Below are positions 62,595 through 64,000 of a stretch of DNA of 64,000 nt, piece by piece (the first letter of the stretch is position 1; the number at the start of each line of letters is the position of its first letter). The stretch is from Falsirhodobacter sp051195255. GTDB taxonomy: Bacteria; Pseudomonadota; Alphaproteobacteria; Rhodobacterales; Rhodobacteraceae. The translations under genes were made by a program, and so were the position numbers. The notes below the pieces were generated by a model that was not told the DNA's origin, ran no database searches, and saw only the letters and a program-made list of their open reading frames with translations. The stretch covers positions 124,001 through 188,000 of the forward strand of contig NZ_JBNJLK010000003.1 of NCBI RefSeq assembly GCF_051195255.1, in the 5' to 3' direction.

Positions 62595-64000
62595 TCAGAC
62601 CATCATTTCCTTGGTCGCCGTCAGCTTCACGTCGGGATGGTCGCGCTGCACGCGGTCGATGTCCCATTGCAGGCGTGTCAGGAACACGGTGTCGCCGTCG
62701 CTGTCGGTCGCCATGTGGCCCTTGTTGACGTTGACCAGCTTTTCCACCGCCACCTTCGACCCCTGCACCCAGCGGGCCGAGGAGAATTGCGACGGTTCGA
62801 AGCGCACGGGCAGGGAATATTCCTGCTCGATCCGCGAGGCCAGAACCTCGAACTGCAGGGCCCCCACGACGCCGACGATGAAGCCCGAACCGATCATCGG
62901 CTTGAAGACCTTGGCGGCGCCTTCCTCGGCGAACTGCATCAGCGCCTTTTCCAGGTGCTTGGCCTTCATCGGATCGCCCGCGCGCACGCCTTGCAGCAGT
63001 TCCGGCGCGAAGGAGGGGATGCCCGTGAAGTGCAGCGCCTCGCCTTCCGTCAGCGCGTCGCCGATGCGCAATTGCCCATGGTTCGGGATGCCGATGATGT
63101 CGCCGGCCCAGGCTTCCTCGGCCAGTTCGCGGTCGGCGGCGAGGAACAGCACGGGGTTCGACACCGCCATCTGCTTTTTCGACCGGACGTGCAGCAGCTT
63201 CATCCCGCGTTCGAAATGCCCCGAGGCGAGGCGCACGAAGGCCACGCGGTCCCGGTGCTTGGGGTCCATGTTGGCCTGCACCTTGAACACGAAGCCCGCG
63301 ACCTTGCTTTCGCTCGCGTCCAGCTGGCGTTCCTTGGCGGTCTGGGGCTGCGGCTCGGGGCCGTATTCGCCCATGCCGTCCATCAGCTCCTTCACGCCGA
63401 AGGAGTTGATGGCGCTGCCGAACCAGATCGGCGTCATGTGCCCTTCCAGGAAGGACTGGCGGTCGAAGGACGGCAGCAGCTCGCGCGCCATCTCGATCTC
63501 CTCGCGGAACTTCGCAAGAAGGTCGGCGGGGATGTGGTCGGCCAGCTTCGGGTCGTCCAGACCGTTGATCTTTACCGACTCCGCCACCTTGTTGCGGTCG
63601 GCGCGGTCCATGATCTCCAGCCGGTCGTGCAGCAGGTCGTAGGCGCCCACGAAATCGCGGCCCACGCCGATGGGCCAGGACGCCGGGGCCACGTCGATGG
63701 CCAGGTTCTCCTGGATCTCGTCGATGATCTCGAACACGTCGCGGGATTCGCGGTCCATCTTGTTGCAGAAGGTCAGGATCGGCAGGTCGCGCAGACGGCA
63801 CACCTCAAACAGCTTGCGCGTCTGGGATTCCACGCCTTTGGCGCCATCGATCACCATGATGGCCGCGTCCACCGCCGTCAGGGTGCGGTAGGTGTCTTCG
63901 GAAAAGTCGCTGTGGCCGGGCGTGTCCACCAGGTTGAAGCGGTATTTCCCGAATTCGAACGACATGGCCGAGGCGGAAACGGAAATCCCGCGCTCCTGCT
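62595..64000 (-). CDS. prfC: Peptide chain release factor 3 (5' end beyond window)
   Basis: About 468 residues are visible; the N-terminal ~60, including the P-loop, are outside the window and the frame stays open to the edge (QERGISVSASA precedes MSFEFGKYRF). GTPase motifs G3 DTPGHSDF and G4 NKMD are present, followed by domain 2 and the RF3 C-terminal domain (FKPMIGSGFIVGVVGALQFE). RF3 recycles RF1/RF2 from terminated ribosomes. The window thus holds both RF2 (prfB) and RF3. Confidence 0.95.
   Translation of the reverse strand, partial: QERGISVSASAMSFEFGKYRFNLVDTPGHSDFSEDTYRTLTAVDAAIMVIDGAKGVESQTRKLFEVCRLRDLPILTFCNKMDRESRDVFEIIDEIQENLAIDVAPASWPIGVGRDFVGAYDLLHDRLEIMDRADRNKVAESVKINGLDDPKLADHIPADLLAKFREEIEMARELLPSFDRQSFLEGHMTPIWFGSAINSFGVKELMDGMGEYGPEPQPQTAKERQLDASESKVAGFVFKVQANMDPKHRDRVAFVRLASGHFERGMKLLHVRSKKQMAVSNPVLFLAADRELAEEAWAGDIIGIPNHGQLRIGDALTEGEALHFTGIPSFAPELLQGVRAGDPMKAKHLEKALMQFAEEGAAKVFKPMIGSGFIVGVVGALQFEVLASRIEQEYSLPVRFEPSQFSSARWVQGSKVAVEKLVNVNKGHMATDSDGDTVFLTRLQWDIDRVQRDHPDVKLTATKEMMV

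Overview
The window is a GC-rich (roughly two-thirds G+C) chromosomal segment from an alphaproteobacterium, most likely a member of the Rhodobacteraceae (Rhodobacter/Paracoccus-like). Pointers are a Rhodobacter-type 5-aminolevulinate synthase (C4 pathway), a 14-gene nuo operon split by small lipoprotein and DUF5337-type genes, an HWE-family histidine kinase, bactofilin paired with a LytM peptidase, and ribonuclease J. Almost everything is chromosomal housekeeping. No integrase, transposase, CRISPR array or intact phage gene is visible.

Layout. 1-8.6 kb: the end of a SulP transporter, an AbrB-type membrane protein, a DHA2-type MFS pump, an SDR oxidoreductase, an S58/P1 peptidase, a GAF-GAF-HWE sensor kinase, and PRC-barrel, DUF1178 and Nudix proteins. 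8.6-12.6 kb: an accessory patch with a LamG-like lectin-fold protein, a GT61 glycosyltransferase, an unrecognised partner and a glycine-rich lipoprotein. 12.7-14.5 kb: selO and two identical tRNA-Asp genes with a strong promoter and terminator. 14.5-26.2 kb: an M20 peptidase, hemA, rodZ-like gene, ispG, a DsbA-like protein, amidase, PBP1A and prfB. 26.2-29.1 kb: a broken bacteriocin-immunity gene, bactofilin, a LytM peptidase and a PrxQ-type peroxiredoxin. 29.1-36.8 kb: a large AsmA/YhdP-like protein, queA, an MFS protein, DUF924 and lpdA. 36.8-41.4 kb: glmU-glmS-alkD-like on the minus strand, and gph. 41.6-60.9 kb: one long plus-strand operon, nuoABC-sulfotransferase-nuoDE-DUF5337-nuoF-lipoprotein-nuoG-lipoprotein-nuoHIJKLMN-birA-coaX-rnj, packed with stop/start overlaps and closed by a clear terminator. 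61-64 kb: a DEAD-box helicase and the 3' part of prfC.

How the genes work together. Cell-envelope growth is heavily represented: amidase, PBP1A, RodZ-like protein, bactofilin, LytM peptidase, GlmU/GlmS and the AsmA-like protein. Respiration (complex I, E3 dihydrolipoamide dehydrogenase), haem and isoprenoid precursors, and translation or RNA turnover (RF2, RF3, RNase J, QueA, helicase) make up most of the rest.

The least expected observations are: (1) a decayed colicin/pyocin-type immunity gene at 26247-26518 that has no intact reading frame; (2) an exact GGAAC-N16-CGTT general-stress (EcfG-type) promoter next to the HWE kinase, firing away from it into two tiny overlapping reading frames, one of which is a 20-residue single membrane helix; (3) a perfect 18-bp AT-rich palindrome over the -10 box of a promoter in front of lpdA; (4) a sulfotransferase gene translationally coupled inside the nuo operon; (5) an intrinsic-terminator-like hairpin inside the probable leader of the DEAD-box helicase gene.
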